Assembly (NCBI GenBank): GCA_005223375.1
Contig: RXOD01005914.1
Span: 1 to 12,009 of the forward strand
DNA length: 12,009 nt
Direction: 5' to 3'
Origin: Amoebophrya sp. AT5.2
Taxonomy: Eukaryota > Sar > Dinophyceae > Syndiniales > Amoebophryaceae
A model generated the notes under the pieces. It was not told where the DNA came from. It did no database searches and was given only the letters and a program-made list of their open reading frames with translations. Each line of letters begins with the position of its first letter. Positions within the stretch are counted from its first letter, which is position 1. The position numbers were made by a program, and so were the translations under genes. Shown here piece by piece: positions 1 to 7,867 of the stretch.

Positions 1-1
1 C

Positions 2-1087
2 GGAAACGAAACCGGAAATGGGTTCTTTCTCCCTTTAATCACAAAGCGTGTTCTGGAAAAAACCAAAACCGCCAGGGACGCGCACACCATCTGGCTGGAG
101 CACAGCTTTCTGAAGCTGGAGCACGAGAGCGAGTGGATTTTATCGCAACCCCAGGCGGTGAAGCAGGCGACGTTCGTGTGGCTGACAGAGCTCCTGCCGC
201 CCGTCATGGACGCGGTGGCCAGAAGGCTCTTCGGCCACGGCGTCTTCGAAAACAAGTTCTACCACACCAAAACCAGTTTCATGCGGGGCGGTGCTTGGTC
301 CTCATATCGTGGATCTACATCGACGAAAGCAGGTGCTGGTGCAGGACGAGGACCAGTGTCAGTTGTGGAACGAATGGGAAAGCACGTCGCGGAACTGAAG
401 GAGCGAAGGTGGAATCCAGAGGCGGGGGTGGTTGGTCCTGGTGCACAGCCAGGAGGAGCAGCTGCAGGAGGTGCAGCTGCTGCTGGGAACACTAAAGCCA
501 AAGGAAAAGGAATGGGGAATAAGCGGAGCGACGAGGGGGCCGCGACTGCCCTCTTTGGCCGGCCGCGACCAGAAAGGCCAGTCGCGGCGCCGTCGCTCCG
601 TATCTTCCCCCTCCTGCGGCAGAAGGAAGATGCGGAGACACGAGGCGAAGACATCAATAAAAAACATTTAGTAGGTCGTGATCTCGCCTACTCGAAGAAG
701 AAGAGTCTTGTTCGTGGACTACAACAGGAGCAGCCCGCCTTTTTAAAGCGCGATCTTCTTGACAAGGAGATCGACAAAAAGTTAGCCGCTTCGCTCGCCT
801 GCTTGTCACTGGCGACGCTGGCCGCTAATCGTACTGCGTCTGAACAAGAACTTCAAGAACCACAAGAACTTCACTGCCACGAGCCGCCGAACCACAAGCC
901 GACCGCCGACCGCAAGCCGCCCAGACTCGTGCCCGACTACTTGAAGGCCGCGATTCGCTCGCTGACCGAGATGAAGCAGCGCCGGAGCATCTCATCGCTG
1001 TTCGACAGCATGTGGATCAATCCCTTTATGCCCGTTGTTTCTGCGTATCTAAGTATGAACATGAAGTACGTAAAACTAAAACTATAA
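2..1087 (+). CDS. Unrecognised protein, 3' portion, open at the left edge
   Basis: One frame is open from the first codon of the window to a TAA at 1085-1087, so the gene begins upstream. I do not recognise the family. The first ~95 residues look like folded protein, with segments such as ATFVWLTELLPPVMDAVARR and a following FENKFYHTKTSF. A basic, low-complexity Ala/Gly/Lys/Arg stretch follows (about 300-600). A charged C-terminal part includes LVPDYLKAAIRSLTEMKQRR and SLFDSMWINPF. Between about 290 and 660 the other two plus frames are also largely open, and one reads a plausible LVQDEDQCQLWNEWES, so an unrecognised intron or frame change there is possible. The last ~15 codons are lysine-rich and AT-rich. 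GTATCT, GTATGA and GTAAAA at 1044, 1053 and 1070 could be splice donors, so the true 3' end may lie further on. The frame is supported only by its length and composition. Confidence 0.45.
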   Translation, partial: GNETGNGFFLPLITKRVLEKTKTARDAHTIWLEHSFLKLEHESEWILSQPQAVKQATFVWLTELLPPVMDAVARRLFGHGVFENKFYHTKTSFMRGGAWSSYRGSTSTKAGAGAGRGPVSVVERMGKHVAELKERRWNPEAGVVGPGAQPGGAAAGGAAAAGNTKAKGKGMGNKRSDEGAATALFGRPRPERPVAAPSLRIFPLLRQKEDAETRGEDINKKHLVGRDLAYSKKKSLVRGLQQEQPAFLKRDLLDKEIDKKLAASLACLSLATLAANRTASEQELQEPQELHCHEPPNHKPTADRKPPRLVPDYLKAAIRSLTEMKQRRSISSLFDSMWINPFMPVVSAYLSMNMKYVKLKL

Positions 1088-1452
1088 ACAAAAACATTTT
1101 TAGAAGCAGGAGATAGTATTGATCAAACGCAGTCGCAGCCGCAGTAGCCGTCGTCCGCTTGGGGAAAACCTCCTGTGGTCTTTTTTTAAATTCGATGGCT
1201 ACATACTTCTTGATGTTATGACTGTGTGTTTTTGATGTTAATGATTGAGGAGGAAACTGCAAGCGCCGCACGGAATCGGACGAATCCACGACGCTGCCGC
1301 AGTTTCCTCCTCAAACAAACCAAGCAAATACACCCCAAGCCCAATGATCAGGCACACAATTCACAGGCTCAGTCTATCAGTCACCAAAACGCCGCCCTCG
1401 CCGTCCGTCGGATACCGGCTGCTAAATTTTTTAGCTTTAAGCTTTTATGTAA
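1088..1452. other. AT-rich spacer between the first and second genes
   Basis: About 365 bp with no convincing coding frame. It holds a perfect 16-bp inverted repeat (annotated separately). A small open frame at 1226-1456 and one starting at 1245 have no recognisable features. The stretch could be the 3' flank of the left gene plus the 5' flank of the next one, or an intron joining the two. An AG at the end of TACGCAG just before 1465 could serve as an acceptor. I cannot decide between these readings from sequence alone. Confidence 0.5.
1245..1314. repeat. Perfect 16-bp inverted repeat with 38-nt loop
   Basis: The arm TTGAGGAGGAAACTGC at 1245-1260 is the exact reverse complement of GCAGTTTCCTCCTCAA at 1299-1314. 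It could fold as a stem-loop in RNA, or be the remnant of a small mobile or intron-like element. No flanking target duplication is obvious. Confidence 0.85.
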
Positions 1453-3789
1453 ATGAAATACGCAGAAAAAGCCGCCATATCCTTCGCTACGACGCTAGAG
1501 ACCACCCAGGTCTACCGAGTGGTCCCCGCGGGGAGCAACTCTGGCGCAACGACCGGTGGAATGCCGCCCGTGCCATCCGTCTACAACTCGGTGTCGGTGC
1601 AACTGCACCGACGACTGGCGCCGCACCGGATGCACGCGTTCGGAGCGAACCCAAAGCGATACTATCCGCCGGAGGCCCAACAACTTTTCCCAGAACCGCC
1701 GCTGAAGCAGGTTTGTTCTTTTTTCCGATGTTTTATTGCGATTTTTTGTTTTTCATTCATAAAAACAGTCTTAATTAATATCTTTCATGTGAAGTTAGAT
1801 GATCTCCCATTTCAATTTGATGGTGGCCCACGGTCTGCGTGCCGGCCTTCTGTTGACCACTGAAACTACCAGATAATATGAATCAATTAAAGCGTATACT
1901 TATGTTGAGGCCGATAATTGATTTCCCAACTGCAGGCTTCCGGCGACATTACCCTAAAGCTGTTCGGCGTCCCTGAGGGTTTGAGACACCGCATCGGAAA
2001 TATGCGCCGGGAGCGTGACGACATCGTTTACCTATCGGTGCCGCCCACGAAACTACCGGTAATGATGATGATGTCTAGTTCATCTTTATTCTTCGTAACT
2101 TATATAAATCGCTACCATGATATCTTCATGAGTCATCATTTATCAACATACATTCATCATTCTATTGCTTCGCTGTATCGAACTTTTCAGGGCCATACGG
2201 GGTTGGTGCAGCGCGGGTTGGTGCAGCCGCGCGGGTAGGTCATACTGTCCTACTGCTCGCGAGCTCGCGGCTCGTGAGTACGTACTAATGCTAGTGAGCA
2301 AGTATGGGGCGATCGCTTGTTTCTACAGTAGAGGAAAAAGCGGGCATTTCTACTGTGGGCGTCAGAAGCTACAGTAGAAGTTTTGAGGCGATGCCATTTC
2401 GGAAGTTTGTGCCTACAGTAGGTTTTCGGCTACAGTAGAAAGTCCTGCGTTTGTTTTGGGGCTACAGTAGAAAAAAATTTCTACTGTAGGTCGGTGTTTA
2501 GTTGGAATCACGATAGAAAGTTGCCGCTTTTGCGTTCGTTTATGGAATGCGTTGCTGTATAGCTCTACAGTAGATTTTTCGCGGCTACAGTAGTCCGCTA
2601 CAGTAGAAAACACCTACAGAAGGCGTCATAAGAAATTGTCAATATCAATTAGAATTGTAAGATTTATCGAACTTATTTTCAGGGCCATACGGGGGTCATA
2701 CTGCAGCGCGGGTCGGCTCTTTCGTGTCCTACTGCTCGCGAGCTCGCGGCTCGTGAGTATCGGTGGCACAAGAAGCGGTTGGATTCCAACGGGTCGTGGT
2801 CTACGCTGATTTTGTCCGTGCTGCACCGCAGGGACCACGACGAGGTCCTTCCCGATCCCTCCACCGCCCGCGCTGCGCGTCTTCTTACCCGCGCGGCCGA
2901 CATCGATTTTCTCCAGCGGCAGAGGAACGTGGACGCGGCCAACGCCGGCAACAATCTGCCGCCGCCACCGATCGGGGCGGGCGTTGCTGGTGTCGTTGGG
3001 GCCCCGAATCGGCCGCTGGCGAACCACCGCGGCACGACCGGCACGAACAGTAGTCCGCCTCTTCTCGCAAATTTCGAGTACGACACGGGCTTTTTAACGA
3101 CGCCCGGCGCGTGGCGCGAGGCGCTCCTCGAAACCTTCTGCCGGGACACCGTCAGGCGAAAAATTTACCGCACAAAGCTACAGGATTACCTGGCGGAAGG
3201 TGCTGGAGGTAGTCTGGAGGACGAGAGGGAGATGGACGTGGAGCGCGGGCACGCAGAGGCAGAGCGGGACGAAACAGAGCGACAGCAGCTTCTGCGAGAA
3301 CAGGAAGATGGCAAAATTGCCGTATTCAAACAGGATGAAGATTCAAGAAAATCTCCGCCCCAGCCGCGACAGGGAGAACCTCCCCGCTCCTCGCTAGACG
3401 CAAAGGGACCTCGACACACCGCGTCCTCCTCGTCCACCTCGCCAAGTCGATCTTCACGAGGAAGCGGAGTGGGCGCCTCAAGCACTCTTTGCCAAGAAGA
3501 TTCTAGTAACCCAAGAACATCATCATCAAGAGGCTCCACATCTTCCCCGAACGTGTGCGAGCAAGAACTTGATCTCGTGGGGGAGATGCTGCAAGCGGCG
3601 CGGGAGCGGTTCTACGCGCACACCAAGGTTCTCGCGGATCTTTACGGCCTTTTGTTGCTGGATTTCTACTGGCCCGGCGAGGGCCGGGAGGCAAAGAGCG
3701 CGCGCGTCCAGGTGCTCATCGAGAATCTGCGCAGCATCGTGCTTTTCTTGGACAAATACCACGAGGAAACCAGCGAAATGCCGTTCTGA
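1453..3789 (+). CDS. Three-exon hypothetical protein, about 495 residues
   Basis: The proposed exons are 1453-1710, 1936-2058 and 2683-3789, joined by two phase-0 GT-AG introns. The frame runs unbroken across both joins: PPLKQ | ASGDITLKLFGV, then PPTKLP | GHTGVILQRG. The ATG at 1453 is preceded by an in-frame TAA; a second in-frame ATG is at 1561, and an upstream exon is not excluded. I do not recognise the family. The N-terminal half is compact and rich in Arg and Pro. Exon 3 encodes a basic WHKKRLDSNGSWSTLILSVLHRR stretch (given here only in outline), a Pro/Gly/Asn linker, an acidic-basic coiled-coil-like segment near 3220-3320 (EREMDVERGHAEAERDETER), a Ser/Arg-rich disordered segment (about 3400-3550), and a helical C-terminus with the hydrophobic LADLYGLLLLDFYWPGEG and VLIENLRSIVLFLDKY. 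No catalytic motif or signal peptide is visible. The gene model is inferred from frame continuity and splice consensus; the function is unknown. Confidence 0.65.
1711..1935 (+). other. Intron 1 of the three-exon gene (225 nt)
   Basis: The donor is CAG|GTTTGT and the acceptor TTTCCCAACTGCAG|GC. The intron is AT-rich, unlike the GC-rich exons on either side. Its length is a multiple of three, but reading through it meets a TGA at 1861-1863, so splicing is needed to join the exons. Phase 0 at both ends. Confidence 0.8.
2176..2280 (+). repeat. Decayed upstream copy of the exon-3 acceptor and exon start
   Basis: This copy matches 2665-2759. Both copies have TATCGAACTT, then the exact 19-mer TTTTCAGGGCCATACGGGG spanning the splice acceptor, and end in a 35-bp identical block (2246-2280 and 2725-2759). 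That block contains the palindrome CGCGAGCTCGCG and ends in a donor-like GTGAGTA. The middle of the left copy differs: it has an internal repeat of GGTTGGTGCAGC and an in-frame TAG at 2236-2238. The right copy is the one that continues as coding sequence. Confidence 0.85.
2323..2622. repeat. Cluster of the near-palindromic 9-mer CTACAGTAG
   Basis: Exact CTACAGTAG starts at 2323, 2369, 2413, 2430, 2462, 2565, 2585 and 2598. Its reverse complement CTACTGTAG starts at 2481. One-mismatch forms start at 2350 (CTACTGTGG) and 2614 (CTACAGAAG). The 9-mer has CTAC and GTAG arms around a single central base. Copies often sit in the context GGCTACAGTAGAAA. Spacing is irregular (13 to 84 nt), which rules out a simple tandem satellite. 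The cluster lies entirely within intron 2. Its function is unknown. Confidence 0.9.
2462..2489. repeat. Perfect hairpin: 12-bp arms, 4-nt loop
   Basis: CTACAGTAGAAA (2462-2473) and TTTCTACTGTAG (2478-2489) are exact reverse complements around AAAA. It is formed by two copies of the cluster motif in opposite orientation. Confidence 0.9.
2665..2759 (+). repeat. Functional copy of the duplicated acceptor and exon start
   Basis: This is the right-hand member of the pair with 2176-2280. It contains the acceptor used for exon 3 (AG at 2681-2682) and the first 77 bases of that exon, which stay open in the gene's frame. The offset between the copies is 492 nt at the acceptor and 479 nt in the 35-bp block, so indels have accumulated in between. 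Confidence 0.85.
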
Positions 3790-5121
3790 CGAGGAGAGTT
3801 TTTGGCTACGGTAAGAGGATGAATCGATCGATGGAAAAAAGCGACCGCGGGCCGACGGAGCGGTCGGCAAAGGCGTTTTTTGGAATTTACCGGCTAGTAC
3901 AGCGACTCTTATCAATCTTCATCTTGTTTTCGATAGATTCAGATGAGCTGGAAGGAAGTGTAGTCACCACCACGGAGCTGAAGTTGTACTTGTAGCTGAG
4001 ATCCCACCAGGAGCAGGCCGCGCCCGCGTCAGCTATAGCTATTACGGGAGCCCGCCTTCGGATTCGCTCCGTTCGCTGTTGGTTTCATTTTTGACAATAC
4101 AGACATCACCGGGATCAAGTTTATCCCTGCGTTAATATTTTCGCGCAGGTGCACGTGCATACTATCTAACTTATACGTTACATTAACGAGAAAAATCTAA
4201 ATCTAAATGAGTCGATGAGTTGCACTTCTTGAGACTTCAGACGGTTCAGATTCTGGCACTCGCTGCTGTGCGACTATTTCTTTTTCTACACTACTTTATT
4301 TTTTACTATACGTACCTCCACTACCTCTACCAGTCAGTGCTGAAACTAAAGCCGCAAAATCGCGAGACTTCTCAGTTCTTCCATCTCCACCCCCCACGAC
4401 TTTCATCTCCACCTGCATTCTTGCCTAGTCGGAATGTTCCAGGATGTTGAGATTGCAGCATGCCGAAAAATACGCTTGGGCTTCTTCTTCTTGACAACTC
4501 AAACGAAGGAGGTCGCACTCCTGTGCTGGCAAGGTTCGCGAGCTGGCAACATATACGGGCGTCGTAGATGTTGCCGCCCGATTTCTTCGTCGAGATTTTT
4601 GAATCACGTGAAGTGAAGAACACACAAAAAAACAGCGAGTGGAAGAGTTGCTGGGTCACGTCGTTGTCTGTCGAGTGGTCGCACGTGCCAGGAGCGAGCA
4701 GTCAGTGGTCGGTCCGCCATGACCGTTCATTGTATCCGAGAGAAAAATCGATCGGAGGAAGGTAGGAGAGCCAGCCATAACTACGAGATGCCCGTCGCAC
4801 TTTCTTTCGGACGGTGACGAATCCGTATCCGGAACATGTCGGTCGAAGATCAACTTCAACGACCCGTGTGCCTGTAAGTCGGATTGTAGGTGCGCTTTAA
4901 TCGGTGATAAATTAATCGGTCGAGGACATCAACATCATCGACATCAATGTCATCGAAGAACATCAACTTCAACACATCATGACAATGCGGATGTCGCTGG
5001 ACTGATATTAGCCTGCGTCGGTGGTCTCCTTAGCTTCCAAGAAGTAGAAGAAAGAGTGAACCGAAGATAGAACCTGAACCTAGGTAAGAAGTTTTTCGTT
5101 TAAATCATTCATACGACCAGG
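3790..5121. other. Long spacer without a supported gene
   Basis: About 1.3 kb after the stop of the three-exon gene. The first part is probably its 3' flank, with a small GC hairpin at 3842-3866 (CGACCGC / GCGGTCG). Open frames at 4220-4450 (plus) and 4372-4659 (minus) are short and lack coding character. A degenerate ACATCAAC/ATCATCGAC trinucleotide-like run lies at 4924-4985. Near the right end, GTAAGA at 5084 followed by an AG at 5119-5120 could delimit a 37-nt intron, or the AG could be a trans-splice acceptor just before the methyltransferase ATG. I see no RNA gene here. Confidence 0.5.
3842..3866. repeat. Small GC-rich hairpin in the 3' flank
   Basis: CGACCGC at 3842-3848 pairs perfectly with GCGGTCG at 3860-3866, leaving an 11-nt loop; a run of six T follows a few bases later. 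It resembles a bacterial terminator in form, but the context is eukaryotic, so it is only recorded as structure. Confidence 0.5.
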
Positions 5122-6453
5122 ATGCGCGACCTGGAGGGCGTGGAGCGCGGGTGGTGCCCCATCTGCGTGGAGCGGTACTCGTTTTCGTCTGCGAGCAACC
5201 GCGCCGCTTCCCGCAGCCTGCACTGGAGCGAGCTGGCTAAGTCCTGTCTCGAGTTCCAGCCGCAGTCCCCGATACGAAGGAGGCTACAAGAACTCCGGAA
5301 ACCGAGTGGTCGGAGTCCAGGCTCAAGAACTACAGCACCAACAACTACATCGATAGCCGACCCGAATATCATTTGCCCCGCAGCCCCAGGAGATCCTGCG
5401 CCAGCCGTAGACAGTGTAGTCGACAACTCGTCGGTTCTTGTTCCTGAAGAGGCTGCAGAAGTCGTCGCTCAAGATGGCCGGGAAGCGGAAGAGTACGACG
5501 TGGATGATCTTTGTCGCCACTGCGGCTGCCCGGCGTCGTCGCACGCTCGGCTTTCTCTGCAGCAGTCCGAGAAGGACGTCCTCACTTTCGTTCGGCCCGT
5601 GTTCAAGCAACGGCAATTCTCGGTCTCGAACGGCATCTCGGTGAGCGTGACGGAGGCGTTTCGCATGGCGCGCGAGAAGAACGAGGAGAGGAACGAAGAG
5701 TTCGTGTACGGGGAAATCCTCGAGAATACCTTTCTCCCGCTGCTAAACGAGCTATGGACATGGAGCGATTTTTATAGCGAAGACGAGATATTACACAGAG
5801 AAAAGCAAATAAAGCCCCCCTGTCGTCGTGGGGGCGTCTTTTACGACCTCGGATGCGGCTTCGGAAAGGCGGCGGTGCTTGCGGCCCTCAGCGATTGGAA
5901 TTTTGAGAGCTGTGTCGGCGTGGAACTGTTGCCAGACTTGCTTAGCGTGGGGCAGAAAATGGTGAAGGAGTTGCTGGAAAAAACCCAAGAAGTGGCATCC
6001 GACGAATCGACATCTTGTTCATCCTCATCTACTTCAAGTTCAACTTCGACTTCGGCTTCGGCAGCTAGTAATATCACAACTGGTACTAGTACTGCTACAA
6101 GTACAACTGCAGCTGCAGCTGCGGCGGCGGTACGATTTAGTGAATACACGAAAGACACGCTAGCCGAACAGCACGCGGTCTGGAGAGAGCAGCTGAAGCA
6201 GGTAGGTTTTGAAAAACGTGATCTCAACACGTACCAAGTACCGCCAGACGCGCGACTGATTTACGTCGCCGCGACGATGTTTAAAGAGGATCTGCGGCAG
6301 AACATCCGCCGGAACCTAGCAAATGTGGACCCCAAAAACACCCTACTGGTCACGATCCAGCACCAGCTGCCGGATACCGTGCTCGTGCGAGAAGTAAAAC
6401 TCGCCTGCAGCTGGGGCATAACAAAAGCCTTCGTGTGCAAACTACCCGGATGA
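5122..6453 (+). CDS. DOT1-like SAM-dependent methyltransferase
   Basis: A 443-residue single-exon protein. The C-terminal half carries the DOT1-type methyltransferase signature: FVYGEIL (194-200), the SAM-binding glycine loop VFYDLGCGFGKA (239-250), the acidic end of the next strand in CVGVELLPDLL (264-274), a later strand LIYVAATMF (379-387), and the closing ACSWGITKAFV (428-438), matching the SWG motif typical of this family. DOT1 enzymes methylate a lysine of histone H3 in the nucleosome; many protist relatives have unknown substrates, so histone methylation is an inference. A Ser/Thr/Ala-only insert (about 292-336) separates the SAM-binding motifs from the C-terminal strands. The N-terminal ~150 residues contain WCPIC (11-15) and CRHCGCPASSH (131-141), possible zinc ligands, with a Pro/Thr/Ser-rich linker between. 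The ATG follows CAGG directly, so an acceptor or spliced leader may sit at 5120. The family call is fairly sure; the substrate is not known. Confidence 0.8.
   Translation: MRDLEGVERGWCPICVERYSFSSASNRAASRSLHWSELAKSCLEFQPQSPIRRRLQELRKPSGRSPGSRTTAPTTTSIADPNIICPAAPGDPAPAVDSVVDNSSVLVPEEAAEVVAQDGREAEEYDVDDLCRHCGCPASSHARLSLQQSEKDVLTFVRPVFKQRQFSVSNGISVSVTEAFRMAREKNEERNEEFVYGEILENTFLPLLNELWTWSDFYSEDEILHREKQIKPPCRRGGVFYDLGCGFGKAAVLAALSDWNFESCVGVELLPDLLSVGQKMVKELLEKTQEVASDESTSCSSSSTSSSTSTSASAASNITTGTSTATSTTAAAAAAAVRFSEYTKDTLAEQHAVWREQLKQVGFEKRDLNTYQVPPDARLIYVAATMFKEDLRQNIRRNLANVDPKNTLLVTIQHQLPDTVLVREVKLACSWGITKAFVCKLPG
6000..6132 (+). repeat. In-frame Ser/Thr/Ala low-complexity insert
   Basis: TCA/TCT/TCG, ACT and GCA/GCT/GCG codons run almost without interruption and encode a Ser-, then Thr-, then Ala-rich tract within the methyltransferase. 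The frame stays open on both sides. It looks like expansion of simple trinucleotide repeats in a surface loop. Confidence 0.8.
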
Positions 6454-6745
6454 GGTGCTCCTCATGCCCGTCCGATTGGAGGAGTGTCTGCTTTTGTAAA
6501 CAAAGAAACACCTTCATTTTAAAAAACTAACATCACCTTCACCAGCTGCAGCTGCAACGAACTGCTACTGCAAGCACGAAGCTGTGTTCTGCAGGGTCTT
6601 ACGTTATTCTCGACCGTCTACTTGGACTTGGTTGATCTCCAAATCAATGTGTTGATGTCGTGTAATGCTGGCGGCTGTGCAAGATTGCTTGGGCGCGGTC
6701 GAAGAAGTTCATCAAGTCTTTTTTACGTTAAAAATATGCAGCAAA

Positions 6746-6751
6746 AATAAA
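6746..6751 (+). promoter_or_regulatory. Candidate poly(A) signal AATAAA
   Basis: An exact AATAAA downstream of the methyltransferase and before the next gene. It is supported only by match and position. Confidence 0.35.
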
Positions 6752-6921
6752 GATTTCCATACCTCACGTCAGAACGACTGCAGCCCATTGTATGCGTGCC
6801 ATCTTTGGTACTTTAGTTCTATCGCCCGAGCTCACAAAGAGTTCTATCACCGTTGATCTCAGACGGCCCGCCCCCGCGGAGAACATACAGTAATCTTGTT
6901 TGCGTGTGTGCTGGGTTCTTT

Positions 6922-6936
6922 TAGTTTTGGTGCTAG
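6922..6936 (+). promoter_or_regulatory. Upstream element shared by the two paralogs (copy 1)
   Basis: TAGTTTTGGTGCTAG ends 50 nt before the ATG at 6986. The second paralog has TAGTTTAGCGTGCTAG ending 48 nt before its ATG at 8309. The surrounding bases are not obviously conserved, so this may be a retained promoter or 5'-leader element, or chance similarity. Confidence 0.35.
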
Positions 6937-6985
6937 AAGTTCGAGTTCATCGGGATCGGCGCCCAGATCCCTCACCACGATAAAC

Positions 6986-7867
6986 ATGGCGTCGTCTGGG
7001 TCGTCGTCCTCCAGTGCAGGCCCCGCGTCTGCTCGCGAAGAAACGCACAATCAAATTCCAGTCCCACCATCGCAGCCAAAGGATGAGGTCGAAGCAATGG
7101 GCCCACCCCGCCTCCGCACGAATCTTGAGCGAAATGAGAAGCCTCTCCTCACCACTTTGCTCCGCTTCCCGGGCCGCTACCAGGAGTGGGAAGGCCTCAT
7201 GTTCAGCGCCAACAACTACGAAACGCTGAAAACCGCCGTCGCCATCCAGACGGCACAAGCGTCGACGTTAGCGGCAGCTGCTCGTAAACTCCTGAAGCAG
7301 CCGGAGCTGTGCGTTCACGAGGCAATGCGCTTTGAGCTTATCGAAGACTTTCTCGGCTTTCCAGTTTTGTACCAAGCATACTATTCAGGAAGCGCGGGCG
7401 AGTCTATTCTGGACACGTTAAACGCGGAAACCGCACAGAAACGGGCGCATCAAGTAGGGCTACAGGAATCGAAAAAAGTCATGAGCTATTTCTTGAGTTT
7501 TGTCGAACAGGCGATCAACCGCGGTGATTTTCGCGTGATGGTAACGCCGGAAATGGTGCGCAAATGCCCCACAATGTGGAATTTGATGGCGGACTGCTCA
7601 CACGTGTATAAGGGAATGATTAAGAGAGGGTTTCAGATCGAAAAATACTGCGACGAGAAACATTTCGACGAGAATAATCCGCAGCACGCGTTTGTGGTTT
7701 TTGAAAACCTGGAGTCCTTGGAAGACGAGCTCGACACGGAAAGAGACATGGGCTGGCCATTGGAAGTGGCGCAGCCACCCTTCGCCATAGCCTGGAGCAA
7801 AATCAAACCCAGAAACAAGACGAAGTGGCAGATGGTTATCATGCACAAAACGACGCCAGTCGCATGA
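6986..7867 (+). CDS. Tandem paralog 1, unrecognised family (293 residues)
   Basis: The ATG at 6986 has the favourable context AAACATGG and opens a Ser/Ala-rich start (MASSGSSSSSAGPASA). The frame is open for another 90 nt upstream, but only from a TTG. Residues 1-75 look disordered and then basic. Residues 80-222 form a compact, mostly helical domain with blocks TAQASTLAAAARKLLK, YYSGSAGESIL, GLQESKKVMSYFL, VRKCPTMWNLMADCSHV and MIKRGFQIEKY. The C-terminal part ends with QPPFAIAWSKI and TTPVA. Cysteines 109, 194 and 204 are conserved in the neighbouring paralog. I do not recognise the family and see no catalytic motif, signal peptide or membrane segment. The tandem copy downstream and the protein-level conservation show that the frame is real. 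Confidence 0.8.
   Translation: MASSGSSSSSAGPASAREETHNQIPVPPSQPKDEVEAMGPPRLRTNLERNEKPLLTTLLRFPGRYQEWEGLMFSANNYETLKTAVAIQTAQASTLAAAARKLLKQPELCVHEAMRFELIEDFLGFPVLYQAYYSGSAGESILDTLNAETAQKRAHQVGLQESKKVMSYFLSFVEQAINRGDFRVMVTPEMVRKCPTMWNLMADCSHVYKGMIKRGFQIEKYCDEKHFDENNPQHAFVVFENLESLEDELDTERDMGWPLEVAQPPFAIAWSKIKPRNKTKWQMVIMHKTTPVA

Larger units (their letters stand above)
2059..2682 (+). other. Intron 2 of the three-exon gene (624 nt), with repeat cluster
   Basis: The donor is CCG|GTAATG and the acceptor TTATTTTCAG|GGCC. Splicing keeps the frame exactly (phase 0). The intron has three parts: an AT-rich part (2059-2175); a decayed second copy of the exon-3 acceptor and exon start (2176-2280); and a part with many CTACAGTAG motifs (about 2323-2622). 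Using the inner acceptor at 2190/2191 instead would also be in frame but hits TAG at 2236-2238, so that isoform would be truncated. Confidence 0.75.
6454..6985. other. Intergenic: 3' flank of methyltransferase, 5' flank of first paralog
   Basis: About 530 bp. AATAAA at 6746-6751 is a candidate poly(A) signal some 290 nt after the stop. A 63-codon ATG frame at 6665-6856 is open but has no recognisable features and overlaps that signal. The last 65 bases before 6986 contain the element shared with the second paralog. Confidence 0.5.

Noticed and set aside
2323..2622. CRISPR-like array
   Set aside because: The repeat unit is only 9 nt, occurs in both orientations, and has irregular spacing from 13 to 84 nt in a eukaryotic intron.
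3842..3880. Bacterial-type terminator (hairpin plus T-run)
   Set aside because: Introns and domain types show a eukaryotic genome, and the stem is only 7 bp; recorded as structure only.
4220..4450. Hydrophobic 76-codon plus frame in the long spacer
   Set aside because: It starts at a TTG, its hydrophobicity comes from an AT-rich stretch, and there is no supporting context.
5841..6230. Minus-strand frame antisense to the methyltransferase
   Set aside because: It is the reverse of the Ser/Thr/Ala tract and SAM-binding region, a shadow of the real gene.
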